Shown piece after piece: positions 45,924 to 53,681 of a stretch of 64,000 bases of DNA. The notes beneath the pieces were generated by a model. The model was given only the letters and a program-made list of their open reading frames with translations. It did not search any database and was not told where the DNA came from. This DNA comes from Rheinheimera tangshanensis (GTDB lineage Bacteria; Pseudomonadota; Gammaproteobacteria; Enterobacterales; Alteromonadaceae), in the NCBI RefSeq assembly GCF_014645135.1, contig NZ_BMLH01000002.1, positions 1 through 64,000 of the forward strand, read 5' to 3'. Each line of letters opens with the position of its first letter. Within the stretch, counting starts at the first letter, position 1. Made by a program: the position numbers and the translations under genes.

Positions 45924-46220
45924 ATGACCATCATTTCAACAAATGTTTTTTTACAGAAAATGGACGAGCAAAAATTAAGACGCAGGCGACTAAAAAGCCT
46001 CCGCGATTTTTTGCTTTCCTCACTCCAAATAAGCCCCCATAGCCAAAACCTTGTCGTTGTCGTGGGTAATGGCAATGAAAGGAATAACTCTGAAGCTCTA
46101 TTAAATTGGCTTGGCGAAGAAACCTTAGACGATAAGCCATTAGCTGAGTTACCTGCACATCAGGTTGAAGGGCATTTACTGCGTTACTTAGAGCGGCGCT
46201 TCGATTGCTGGCCTGATTAA
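45924..46220 (+). CDS. small island protein of unknown function
   Basis: 98 residues. GGAGGT lies five bases before the ATG, so translation is likely. The sequence has a basic start (KLRRRRLKSLRDFLLSSL), a hydrophobic strand (LVVVVGNGN) and an acidic end (LRYLERRFDCWPD). I recognise no family. It follows the double operator and converges on the XRE gene with 13 bases between. Confidence 0.6.
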   Translation: MTIISTNVFLQKMDEQKLRRRRLKSLRDFLLSSLQISPHSQNLVVVVGNGNERNNSEALLNWLGEETLDDKPLAELPAHQVEGHLLRYLERRFDCWPD

Positions 46221-46233
46221 AAACAACGCGGTA

Positions 46234-46458
46234 CTAGTTATCTGGAATGTGCTCAATAACCTGATCGACCGGCACACCAAAATAGGAGCAAAGTCGATCA
46301 ATCACATCCAGGGTAACGTTAGAGCCTGGTTTATTCAGGATTTTAGAGAGGGTGGCTCTGTGTATACCTGTGGCATCTGAAATGTCATTAATTGTGATCC
46401 GTTTACGATCATCGAATGACTTTTTTTCTATCAACGCCATTAAGTGATACTTGATCAT
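46234..46458 (-). CDS. XRE/Cro-type helix-turn-helix regulator
   Basis: 74 residues with one helix-turn-helix (TINDISDATGIHRATLSKILN, residues about 23-43) followed by a short helix (LDVIDRLCSYFGVPVDQVI), the compact Cro/CI type. GGAGGG lies just before two neighbouring ATG codons, and the second gives better spacing. It is divergent from an integrase-like gene 80 bases away, so it probably represses that gene or the gene behind the double operator, like an immunity repressor. Confidence 0.82.
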   Translation of the reverse strand: MIKYHLMALIEKKSFDDRKRITINDISDATGIHRATLSKILNKPGSNVTLDVIDRLCSYFGVPVDQVIEHIPDN

Positions 46459-46540
46459 CATCCCTCCAAACTTAAGTGGAAGTAATCATAACTGCTTTTT
46501 AGAAAAAAGAGCATATTTTCATCAGCAATTGAGGTGATAA

Positions 46541-47566
46541 ATGAGAGCGATTATCAGAGATTCGTCTGGACACTTGATTCTCCGTTTTAAAGTCCTTGGT
46601 CAGCATTTTTCCGAACAAACACAGTACGTTGATACATATAAAAACAGGAAGCACTTAAGTGCACTTCATAAGAGAATAAGGGAAGACATCAACAATGGTG
46701 TTTTCGAATACCGCGAGCATTTTCCCCACAGTAAAAACGTAAATATTATAAGCGCTATCAGGGCTAAGTTCATATCACCAGACTGGCGCGCACTGCCAAC
46801 AGTGAGGCACTTTTTGGTACACGAATACCAAGGGATCGTAAGCCACCCTTTACCAAAAATGATGCTGCACATCATGTCCTGCATAGGAGAGGTAAGAGTC
46901 AATGAGGTTACAGGGTTACACATCGTAACTTTGGCTGACTCGTTGAAAGCTATGGTCGGCATCAGTAAGTCCCAACTCTTTCTGACGATGTCGTTTGTTC
47001 TAGACATACTTGATAAAGCGGCTCTCTCTTACAAGTTTGAAAGACCTTTCCGTCTAATGGATGTTACAAAACTCGAAGATCCTGTAAAGCCTTTAAGTCT
47101 TCAGGACATCTCATATATTGCTCGATTCATCCCGGTAAAATACTACGACTTATTTATGTGTCAGTTTCACCTAGGGATCCCATCATGGGAGATCGTTGAA
47201 CTTGAGTGGAGTCAGTACAACTCAAGAAAATCATCCTTCAGCTTCGCAGACCGGGTCATCCATGTCGCCCCTTACTCACGAAAATTTCTATTTCATCTAT
47301 TGAAGAAGACAGGGAACTCACGCTATGTGTTTTGCGATGATGAAGGACAAAAACTAAAACTGAATCACTCATGGATAAACAACTATTGTTGGGTAAACGC
47401 CGATAAGGAAGCTGGAACCAAACGAAAGCGGATCAATGGATTAAGGCATGCCTCTATACCCTACCTGTTTGAGAGTGGCTTAAGTGTCTCGCAAATAAGT
47501 CAACAGACACAGACACTCTATCGCCCCACTATTAATCGTATTTTGTCAGAATATATTTTGATGTGA
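46541..47566 (+). CDS. phage-type integrase relative with an incomplete active site
   Basis: 341 residues. The first 65 residues (LRFKVLGQHFSEQT, DINNGVFEYREHFP) match the arm-binding N-terminus of phage integrases. In the catalytic half, GLRHASIPYLFESGLS keeps the box II arginine, and a tyrosine occurs near the end (LSEYIL), but the first arginine is absent: the expected GxRxxE reads GIPSWEIVEL. The GH pair is also missing. It may bind DNA without cutting, perhaps as a helper of the Gin recombinases, or be a decaying integrase. GAGGT lies five bases before the ATG. Confidence 0.65.
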   Translation: MRAIIRDSSGHLILRFKVLGQHFSEQTQYVDTYKNRKHLSALHKRIREDINNGVFEYREHFPHSKNVNIISAIRAKFISPDWRALPTVRHFLVHEYQGIVSHPLPKMMLHIMSCIGEVRVNEVTGLHIVTLADSLKAMVGISKSQLFLTMSFVLDILDKAALSYKFERPFRLMDVTKLEDPVKPLSLQDISYIARFIPVKYYDLFMCQFHLGIPSWEIVELEWSQYNSRKSSFSFADRVIHVAPYSRKFLFHLLKKTGNSRYVFCDDEGQKLKLNHSWINNYCWVNADKEAGTKRKRINGLRHASIPYLFESGLSVSQISQQTQTLYRPTINRILSEYILM

Positions 47567-47577
47567 AGAGGTAACCG

Positions 47578-47886
47578 ATGAACATTCTTTTTGGCGGAGA
47601 ACTCTTAGAGTATTTTTTGGTTAAAGATCCAAAATTACCATTTCATTATGCAATAGGCATACGTTTTTCAAATAGCTATGGAGCACATCTTATACAGACA
47701 GCTCGTATTAATTCTATAGACACTAACATCGGGGTTCTTTATACCATCCATCGGTTTTATAGACTGCATCATCTTGTTACGGATGATATATATATCCATA
47801 ATGTCCACTCCGTTTTTAAAAATAAGATCATTCCGATTTTTGATGACGAAATAGTAGAATCTTCAATAAGCCTGACGTTGCAGTAG
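47578..47886 (+). CDS. small island protein of unknown function, coupled to the integrase-like gene
   Basis: 102 residues. It begins 11 bases after the integrase-like gene and has GAGGT five bases before the ATG, so the two are an operon. The protein is rich in aromatic residues and isoleucine, without signal peptide or motif I know (LEYFLVKDPKLPFHYAIGIR, IHRFYRLHHLVTDDIYIHN). The tight coupling hints at a joint role. Confidence 0.5.
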   Translation: MNILFGGELLEYFLVKDPKLPFHYAIGIRFSNSYGAHLIQTARINSIDTNIGVLYTIHRFYRLHHLVTDDIYIHNVHSVFKNKIIPIFDDEIVESSISLTLQ

Positions 47887-47955
47887 ATCTTACGTGTATT
47901 AATTCTTGAGAACTGGAGAGGTCAAAAGTCACGGTATGAGGTAATTCCCATAATG

Positions 47956-48240
47956 TTACATAAGATCCAGCAGTCTCCTAAAATCGCCTTTGTGGGAAAG
48001 TTTTTTAATTTTCTCAATGTTGTCATGTAGATATACTTCAACTGCAAAAAGGGGGATCGGCTTAAAATTTTTAGCTAACAAGTAAAACTCATACACAAGG
48101 ATCAAATAGTAATCTTCGTTAATTCGTTTACCAGATAATTGACCAAACAGTGACTGGACTACCCTAACTGCTGGCGAGCAGTTGAAACTGGAAAGAAGCT
48201 TTACCCAGCTTCTTTCCGATGATAGATGTACAGACTGAGG
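47956..48240 (-). pseudogene. gene fragment lacking its 5' end at the island edge
   Basis: Read on the minus strand, an open frame of 94 codons runs from an in-frame stop at 48241-48243 to TAA at 47956, with convincing protein texture (SGKRINEDYYLILVYEFYLL, then FKPIPLFAVEVYLHDNIEKI). It has no ATG, GTG or TTG in its first 40 codons. The upstream part is absent and an ordinary gene begins immediately beyond. It is best read as a gene cut by island insertion, or by a deletion at the island's right edge. I do not recognise the family. Confidence 0.6.
48166..48217. repeat. two adjacent perfect hairpins
   Basis: AACTGCT-GGCG-AGCAGTT (48166-48183) and GGAAAGAAGCT-TTACCC-AGCTTCTTTCC (48190-48217, 11-bp stem) lie seven bases apart, inside the gene fragment next to the island edge. 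Neither is followed by a T run. They may be part of an attachment structure or of the lost gene. Confidence 0.5.
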
Positions 48241-48246
48241 TCAAGG

Positions 48247-48807
48247 TTAATTGAGTTGTTTTTGCAAGGTAAAAGCACCACGTAGTTCACCCGGAGTAAA
48301 ACCTGTGGCTAAATCTGCAGGGTATAAAGTAGATATTTTTGTTTTTACTTCTTCTGCAATAGTTTGACCATGGCAGGCAACACACATCGTGTCCATAGGT
48401 ATAGCTTTGATGAAACGAAAGGTCTTTTTGCCTTGGTCCTCAATGATTTCAGCTTTGGCCATTGTGGCTAGGGGCTCACCTTTTTGTGACGCAGATAACA
48501 TCCAGTCCAGATTTTGCTTCTCCCACTGGTCCGGCTTATTGGCTGGATTTCGGTATTTCAGAGCTGTTCTCGCTACTGTCCAGCCATCTGATGCCAACTT
48601 CTTTTGAATTTCGGGGGCGATAACACTACATACCTGAACACCATTCGGATGGCCGCCTTGCTTTACGGCTTGCATCAAATTCGTTTTCAATTCTGTAGAG
48701 AATAGTTTAATACGTGCCTGAGCTTCAGTAGTTAAACTCTCGGTTGTCTCCGCAGCTAAAGGTTGAAAGGAGGAGAGGGCCAAAATTACGATGAGTTTTT
48801 TATACAT
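48247..48807 (-). CDS. periplasmic haem c protein, DUF3365 family
   Basis: 186 residues. A signal peptide (1-19, ending AAE) leads to a DUF3365 (Tll0287-like) domain with VQVCSVIAPEI and one CVACH haem-attachment motif near 141. Such proteins sense redox state or gases, or carry electrons. GAGGT lies eight bases before the ATG. A perfect palindrome is 14-29 bases upstream of the start, and a RegA box lies farther off in the shared region with the divergent redox kinase, so oxygen or redox control is likely. Confidence 0.82.
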   Translation of the reverse strand: MYKKLIVILALSSFQPLAAETTESLTTEAQARIKLFSTELKTNLMQAVKQGGHPNGVQVCSVIAPEIQKKLASDGWTVARTALKYRNPANKPDQWEKQNLDWMLSASQKGEPLATMAKAEIIEDQGKKTFRFIKAIPMDTMCVACHGQTIAEEVKTKISTLYPADLATGFTPGELRGAFTLQKQLN

Positions 48808-48820
48808 GGATATTACCTCA

Positions 48821-48836
48821 ATTAGATTTATCTAAT
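48821..48836. promoter_or_regulatory. palindromic operator before the haem protein gene
   Basis: ATTAGAT-TT-ATCTAAT is a perfect 7-bp inverted repeat directly upstream of the ribosome site. Its first 13 bases (ATTAGATTTATCT) recur at 61737-61749 before the sulfide:quinone oxidoreductase gene. The protein that binds it is not in the window, as far as I can see. Confidence 0.5.
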
Positions 48837-49023
48837 AAATTACTCCGATTTAAAAGTTCAGCAAGCAGAAATTTTGCACCAAGTCACTTTATACTGCTCG
48901 GGGCAACCCGAAAAAGAGAGCTACCAACTGTAATTTGAACACCCTATAAATGCTGCAGAGCCCATAGTTGATAACGTTTGAACAATACTTCCGGAAGTAG
49001 GCATTGTGTTGTCAAAATCCAGT

Positions 49024-49038
49024 GTGACATTTTGTCGC
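49024..49038 (+). promoter_or_regulatory. RegA/RegR box upstream of regB
   Basis: GTGACATTTTGTCGC fits the published RegR/RegA box GNGRCRTTNNGNCGC at all 15 positions. It lies about 66 bases before the chosen kinase start, in the region between the divergent haem protein gene and the kinase. This suggests that the two-component system controls itself. Confidence 0.7.
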
Positions 49039-49103
49039 AGTTCTCGCGTGACAATGACTTTACTGTTTTCATATACATGATTTATCAACTTAGAGTGCAA
49101 CCT

Positions 49104-50387
49104 ATGCCTTATTTCTTTCTCCAAACCAAAATGAGTATGCTCTCCAATTCATTCTGGCAACTGGTCATATTTCGGTTTGTGGTCATCATTATCCTCTCTA
49201 CATTGTCGATTGCAGGCTGGATGCTGGATTATCCCGTGAGCTCTTGGGATACAGTAGTGTTTGTTCTGCTTGTTTTGCTGACTACCAATCTGGTTCTGTT
49301 TTTTTTACCTGATCGTCTGCAAACTTCGCAGGGAATGTTAGCACTCGGCTGTACTCTGGATTTTCTGGCAATTTTTGGCTTGTTGTGGCTATCAGGCGGC
49401 GTAAGTAATGGTTTTATTGCTTTACTTTTATTACCTGTTGCAGTTACCGCTGTTTTGCTGCCTGCATGGGTAAGTTATATTAACTCTCTGGCGGCGATTG
49501 GCTGCTATGGACTGTTACTTTGGCAGGGTGATCTGAGTGCTATATTACAGTTTAATAAGGACTTAGGTGCTCATAGTTTACATGACCATGTGCTGAAGCC
49601 TTTTTCGCAACATATGTGGCAAATGTGGTGTGCTTTTATCATTTCTGCGTTGTTGATGAGTTGGTTTATAAGTAGGCAAACTCGTCTGATAAGACTGAAA
49701 TCACTCCAGTTAAATAATCTGCAACAAAATCAGCTACGTCAGGAGAAAGCGCTTGCCATCGCTATTTATGCGGCGAATGCCGCTCATGATCTTGCGTCAC
49801 CTATTCAAAATCTGTTGCTGTTAACAGATGAGATTGCTTCCGAGTTGAAGGACAATGCAATATTGTCAGATATTCAACAGCAACTGGAACGCTGTCAGTA
49901 CATTATTGACGGTCTGAGAAAACGAGCGGGGGATTGGCGTAATCTTAGTTCCGCTGAGCTCTATCCAGTGTTATTGATCGGTTTACAATCCTGGATTGTC
50001 ACTCGTCCTGAATTAAGTGTAACCTTGGATGAGCAAAATGATCAAAGTCATTGCCGTATACCTGAAGCTACAACTGTAGCTTCTGCAGTATTTCAGATCC
50101 TGGATAACGCTGCTGATGCCAGTATTAAAAGTCAGCAGCCAAGGTTAATTTTAGAACTGAAGCTTAAAAAGCAGATGCTTAGCTTGCGGATTATTGATTT
50201 TGGCGAGGGGTTATCTGAAGAGCGACTGGCAGAGCTTGGGCACTTGCCGCAGTACAGTGAAAAAGGGCTTGGTTGGGGGCAATTCTTAGCCAACATATCG
50301 ATTGAACGCTTAGGGGGAAAAGTGCAGCGCTGCAATCGGCCACAAGGCGGTCTGGAGACACTGATTACTTTTAAAGATCAAAGTTGA
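49104..50387 (+). CDS. regB: RegB/PrrB-type redox sensor kinase
   Basis: 427 residues from the ATG at 49104. The start is uncertain because ribosome sites are weak, and the open frame reaches back to 48978. Six membrane helices precede the kinase core. Three RegB hallmarks are visible: GGVSNGF at 98-104 in the place of the quinone-binding GGxxNPF, the H-box AAHDLASPIQ with H228, and LERCQYI with C264 where RegB has its redox-active cysteine. It should sense the quinone pool and oxygen and phosphorylate RegA. The H-box and ATP domain (NAADAS, GLGWGQFL) diverge from classical ones. Confidence 0.8.
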   Translation: MPYFFLQTKMSMLSNSFWQLVIFRFVVIIILSTLSIAGWMLDYPVSSWDTVVFVLLVLLTTNLVLFFLPDRLQTSQGMLALGCTLDFLAIFGLLWLSGGVSNGFIALLLLPVAVTAVLLPAWVSYINSLAAIGCYGLLLWQGDLSAILQFNKDLGAHSLHDHVLKPFSQHMWQMWCAFIISALLMSWFISRQTRLIRLKSLQLNNLQQNQLRQEKALAIAIYAANAAHDLASPIQNLLLLTDEIASELKDNAILSDIQQQLERCQYIIDGLRKRAGDWRNLSSAELYPVLLIGLQSWIVTRPELSVTLDEQNDQSHCRIPEATTVASAVFQILDNAADASIKSQQPRLILELKLKKQMLSLRIIDFGEGLSEERLAELGHLPQYSEKGLGWGQFLANISIERLGGKVQRCNRPQGGLETLITFKDQS

Positions 50388-50917
50388 TGAAAAAGTTTGT
50401 GATTGTAGATGATGACGTAACGCTTGTTAACACTTTGCAGCGCCGATTAAGTCAGCCCGGCTGGCAGTTAGTTTGTTTTTCTGATCCGGTCAGCGCTGTG
50501 CAACTGGCTTCGCAGCAGGCAGAGCTGTATTTGCTGGATTTACGCTTTGCCCAACAATCCGGGTTGGAGTTTATTCCTGTCCTGCGCCAGCAGTTGCCGA
50601 AATGCCGCATTGTAGTGCTGACCGGTTATGCCAGTATTCAGACTGCGGTACATGCGATCAAACTCGGTGCAGACGATTATCTGACCAAACCTGTGGATTT
50701 TCAGCTTCTGAAACAAAGTTTATTTGGCCATAGTGAAGCCGATTCAGTCGCTGGTACGACGAATGAGCATGGCTTTTTGTCGGCTGAGCAAATTGAGTGG
50801 GAACATATTCAGCGGGTGCTGGCTGAGCATCAGGGAAATATTTCCCATACTGCCACAAGTCTAGGAATGCACAGGCGAACTTTGCAGCGTAAATTGCTAA
50901 AACACAGACCGAGCTAA
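50387..50917 (+). CDS. regA: RegA/PrrA-type response regulator
   Basis: 176 residues. The receiver domain has D51 (LLDLRF), LTGYAS and LTKPVD; the C-terminal Fis-type helix-turn-helix ends in HRRTLQRKLLKHRPS, the near-invariant RegA/PrrA/ActR tail. The ATG overlaps the kinase stop (TGATG), so the pair is co-translated. Boxes matching its known target sequence occur before regB, the copper receptor and cydA, so these are likely members of its regulon. Confidence 0.88.
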   Translation: MKKFVIVDDDVTLVNTLQRRLSQPGWQLVCFSDPVSAVQLASQQAELYLLDLRFAQQSGLEFIPVLRQQLPKCRIVVLTGYASIQTAVHAIKLGADDYLTKPVDFQLLKQSLFGHSEADSVAGTTNEHGFLSAEQIEWEHIQRVLAEHQGNISHTATSLGMHRRTLQRKLLKHRPS

Positions 50918-50934
50918 TCCGCTACAGTTTCAAT

Positions 50935-50949
50935 GCGACAATTTGCCGC
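50935..50949 (+). promoter_or_regulatory. RegA/RegR box upstream of the copper receptor gene
   Basis: GCGACAATTTGCCGC fits GNGRCRTTNNGNCGC at 14 of 15 positions, 65 bases before the receptor start. Flanking bases make it a longer inverted repeat (AATGCGACA-ATT-TGCCGCATT), so it could also end regA transcription; the few T bases after it make that less likely. Confidence 0.6.
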
Positions 50950-51014
50950 ATTAATTTATCTCTTTGAACTTACTACCATATCGATCTTTGAGATGATTAC
51001 TGTAAGGCCCACCT

Positions 51015-53264
51015 ATGTCGTTACAATCCAGTCTGCACTTTGCTACTTTTGCTATTTCATCCTGCACTTTAGCTTTTTATCTTGTCTGCCAGCCGGTCTT
51101 TGCGACTACAGATATTGAGCATATTGAAATTGAAGGCAAGGCCGCAGGTGCTAAGTCATGGTCTGTTACTGCAGAACAGCTACAAAACCAAATCGCAGCC
51201 ACCAGCGATACGGCTGCGCTATTAAGTCGTTTTGCTGGTGTTACGGTGAAGCAAGCGGGGGCTGTGTCGGGGTTGCCCAGTATCCGAGGTTTGGCTGATG
51301 ACCGAATTCGGATCCAGGTTGATGGTATGGATCAAGTCGCCGCCTGTCCTAATCATATGAATCCGCCTCTGTCTTATCTGGCGCCTTCGGCTGTGGGAAA
51401 AATCCGGGTATTTGCGGGTGTGACACCAGTCAGTGTTGGCGGTGACAGTATTGGCGGCAGCATTATCAGCGAGTCTTTAGCTCCAGAGTTTTCCGCAATG
51501 CCAAAATCCAGTGGTGCCTTAGGCGGCTTTTATCGCAGTAATAATCAGGCCCGGGGCACAGATGTGAAACTTAGTTACAGTGCACAGCAGAATTTTGCAC
51601 AGTACAGCGGCAACTGGAGCAAGGGCAACAATTACCATGCGGCGGCTGATTTTAAAACCCAAAGCTCCAGTGGGAGGCCCGGACACAGTATTGCTTTGGA
51701 TGAAGTGGCATCGACAGGTTTTGAAACGCAGAATCATCAGCTGCGGCTGGCGCATCAGCAAGGCGCTGATCAGGTGGAATTACAGCTTGGTTATCAGCAG
51801 ATGCCTTATCAGGGTTTTGCCAATCAGCGCATGGATTTACTGCAGAATCAGCAGCAGAGGGTGAATCTGAGTTGGCAACGCGATACTGAGTTTGGGCAGC
51901 TGAAAAGCCGGCTGTATCGGGAAAATGTAGAGCATAAAATGGACTTTGGTCCGGACAGACAGTTTTGGTACGGCAGTTTGGCTGTGATGGGTAAAGCCTG
52001 TGAGCCTGTGCGGTTTCATGGCGATCCTGCCGGGACTTGTGCCGCCGGTATGCCGATGCATTCTGAGTCGGCCAATAGCGGTTTTCATTTCAGTGGTGAT
52101 GTGGATTTGAGCCGCGACTCGCTGTTGCGCCTTGGCACAGACTGGCAGCAACTAAAACTGGACGATTACTGGACTGCGTCTGGCGGTGCCATGGGCCCCG
52201 GTACTTTTCTCAATATAAATCAGGGTGAGCGCAGCCGTATTGCGGTTTTTGCAGAGCATGAGCTCGCTATTAACGAGGACTGGCTGGTGCAATACGGTGT
52301 GCGTCATGAGCGGGTCGAGCGTAATGCCGGACCAGTGAGTGGCTACTCCACTAGCAGCACTGCGATGGGCATGCAGGCTTTGCAAGCGGCACAGTTTAAT
52401 CAGGCAGAGCGCAAGCTCAGTGATGATAATCTGGACTTAAGCCTAGTTAGTCGTTATCAGCTTCACCCACAGCTTGAGCTGGAACTGGCGGCTGCCCAAA
52501 AAAATCGGTCAGCAAATTTATATGAAACCTATGTCTGGTCGGGTTGGGCTATGGCCGCCTCGATGAATAACCTGGTGGGGGATGGTAATGGCTATGTTGG
52601 TAACCTGCAGCTACGTCCTGAGCGTGCCCGTTTGTTGGCTGCCAGCCTGAACTGGCATAGTCTCGATCAGAAGCACCAGTTATCAGTCAGACCTTATCTG
52701 ACTCGGGTGGATAACTATATAGATGCCGTCGCGGCGAACAGCAGCTGGCAAGCCGGGCAGTTTAATATTCTGCGTTATCAAAACCAGCAGGTTGAACTGA
52801 AAGGCGTGGACCTGAGTCTGCAAACAGAGTTGGCGCAAAATCAGAATGGGCGTTGGCAATTCAGTGCTATTGGCAGCTATCTGGATGCGCGTAATACGGA
52901 TACCGGAGATGGCCTGTATCAAACCCCACCTTTACATGGCCGACTGACCTTGAGCCACGCAACAGGCGGTTGGGATAACAGCCTGGAATGGCAAATAAGT
53001 AAAAGCAAAACCAGGCTGTCTTCTATTCGCGGTGAGCAAGCTACTCCGGGTTATGGCATAGTGGCACTGCGACTGAGTCATAGCTGGTCACAGCTTCGGC
53101 TGGATGCGGGCATCGAAAACCTGTTTGATACCCTCTACTACCTGCCACAAGGTGGTACCTATACGGGGCAGGGGATGACGATGTCACTCAATGGTATTCC
53201 TTTTGGTATCAGAATGCCTGGCATGGGACGCTCGTTTTATGCCGGATTTAACTACAGATTTTAA
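51015..53264 (+). CDS. OprC/NosA-like TonB-dependent copper receptor
   Basis: 749 residues. A signal region (1-30) precedes a plug domain (about 45-160) and a beta-barrel ending in YAGFNYRF. The stretch AACPNHMNPPLSYL with C111 and M115 gives the CxxxM copper-binding motif of OprC and NosA. I do not see the HxM partner clearly, although MPMHS occurs near 350. It would take up copper across the outer membrane with TonB energy. A RegA box upstream suggests redox-controlled expression, sensible if copper enzymes or toxicity depend on oxygen. Confidence 0.85.
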   Translation: MSLQSSLHFATFAISSCTLAFYLVCQPVFATTDIEHIEIEGKAAGAKSWSVTAEQLQNQIAATSDTAALLSRFAGVTVKQAGAVSGLPSIRGLADDRIRIQVDGMDQVAACPNHMNPPLSYLAPSAVGKIRVFAGVTPVSVGGDSIGGSIISESLAPEFSAMPKSSGALGGFYRSNNQARGTDVKLSYSAQQNFAQYSGNWSKGNNYHAAADFKTQSSSGRPGHSIALDEVASTGFETQNHQLRLAHQQGADQVELQLGYQQMPYQGFANQRMDLLQNQQQRVNLSWQRDTEFGQLKSRLYRENVEHKMDFGPDRQFWYGSLAVMGKACEPVRFHGDPAGTCAAGMPMHSESANSGFHFSGDVDLSRDSLLRLGTDWQQLKLDDYWTASGGAMGPGTFLNINQGERSRIAVFAEHELAINEDWLVQYGVRHERVERNAGPVSGYSTSSTAMGMQALQAAQFNQAERKLSDDNLDLSLVSRYQLHPQLELELAAAQKNRSANLYETYVWSGWAMAASMNNLVGDGNGYVGNLQLRPERARLLAASLNWHSLDQKHQLSVRPYLTRVDNYIDAVAANSSWQAGQFNILRYQNQQVELKGVDLSLQTELAQNQNGRWQFSAIGSYLDARNTDTGDGLYQTPPLHGRLTLSHATGGWDNSLEWQISKSKTRLSSIRGEQATPGYGIVALRLSHSWSQLRLDAGIENLFDTLYYLPQGGTYTGQGMTMSLNGIPFGIRMPGMGRSFYAGFNYRF

Positions 53265-53291
53265 TGAAAAACTGGATTTTGAAACCCACCC

Positions 53292-53314
53292 AGAGCTTTG
53301 TGAAGCAAAGCTCT
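53292..53314 (+). terminator. terminator after the copper receptor gene
   Basis: AGAGCTTTG, TGAAG, CAAAGCTCT followed by TTT: a perfect 9-bp stem 28 bases after the receptor stop. Confidence 0.8.
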
Positions 53315-53681
53315 TTCACCTAGCATTACCTCTGGATCTGGCATACTTTCTCACTATTGCGGTCTATAACTGAATAGAAGCTAATATTTAACCACCCTAG
53401 ATAAGACGTATTGGTGGCGAAAGTACTTGGTCGTTAAAAGTTTAGGGTGATTGTTTCAGTTTGCTGACCTATTTTTACAAGGAAGAGTGTCAGGTTCTTT
53501 GTTGCTATTTTAGTATGAGAAAGTTGAAATTGATAAAATTAGTAACTCATGTTAGTTTTTAAATTAGGCAACAAGACGTTGTCAAAAAGAGGGAAAATTT
53601 GTATTTTCTCTCGATGTCTCCCTTAAAAGCTTTAGAGTTTTATCTGTTAAGACACTAATCTTAGTTAAAAAGAGAATTTTT
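53315..53681. other. AT-rich leader region of the CZB chemoreceptor
   Basis: No reading frame is accepted here. The region should carry the promoter of the chemoreceptor. I looked for a flagellar sigma-28 pattern and found only partial resemblance (TAAAAGTTT near 53437). A weak CCACC/GGTGG stem is at about 53391-53417. Confidence 0.35.

Larger units (their letters stand above)
39955..48240 (+). mobile_element. GInt-like genomic island between ssb and a haem protein gene
   Basis: About 8.3 kb. The left limit is set by the ssb terminator and the right limit by a gene fragment without a 5' end that stops at 48240, next to an ordinary gene. It carries a four-gene ginABCD-type operon reading inward from the left edge, then four small genes and the fragment. 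Both ends are inferred: I found no matching direct repeat at the two sides. Cargo is small and has no resistance or metabolic genes, so this may be a minimal or eroded copy. Confidence 0.6.

Noticed and set aside
51837-52385. Long antisense frames within the copper receptor gene
   Set aside because: They are shadows of a strong coding region on the other strand, with no ribosome sites.
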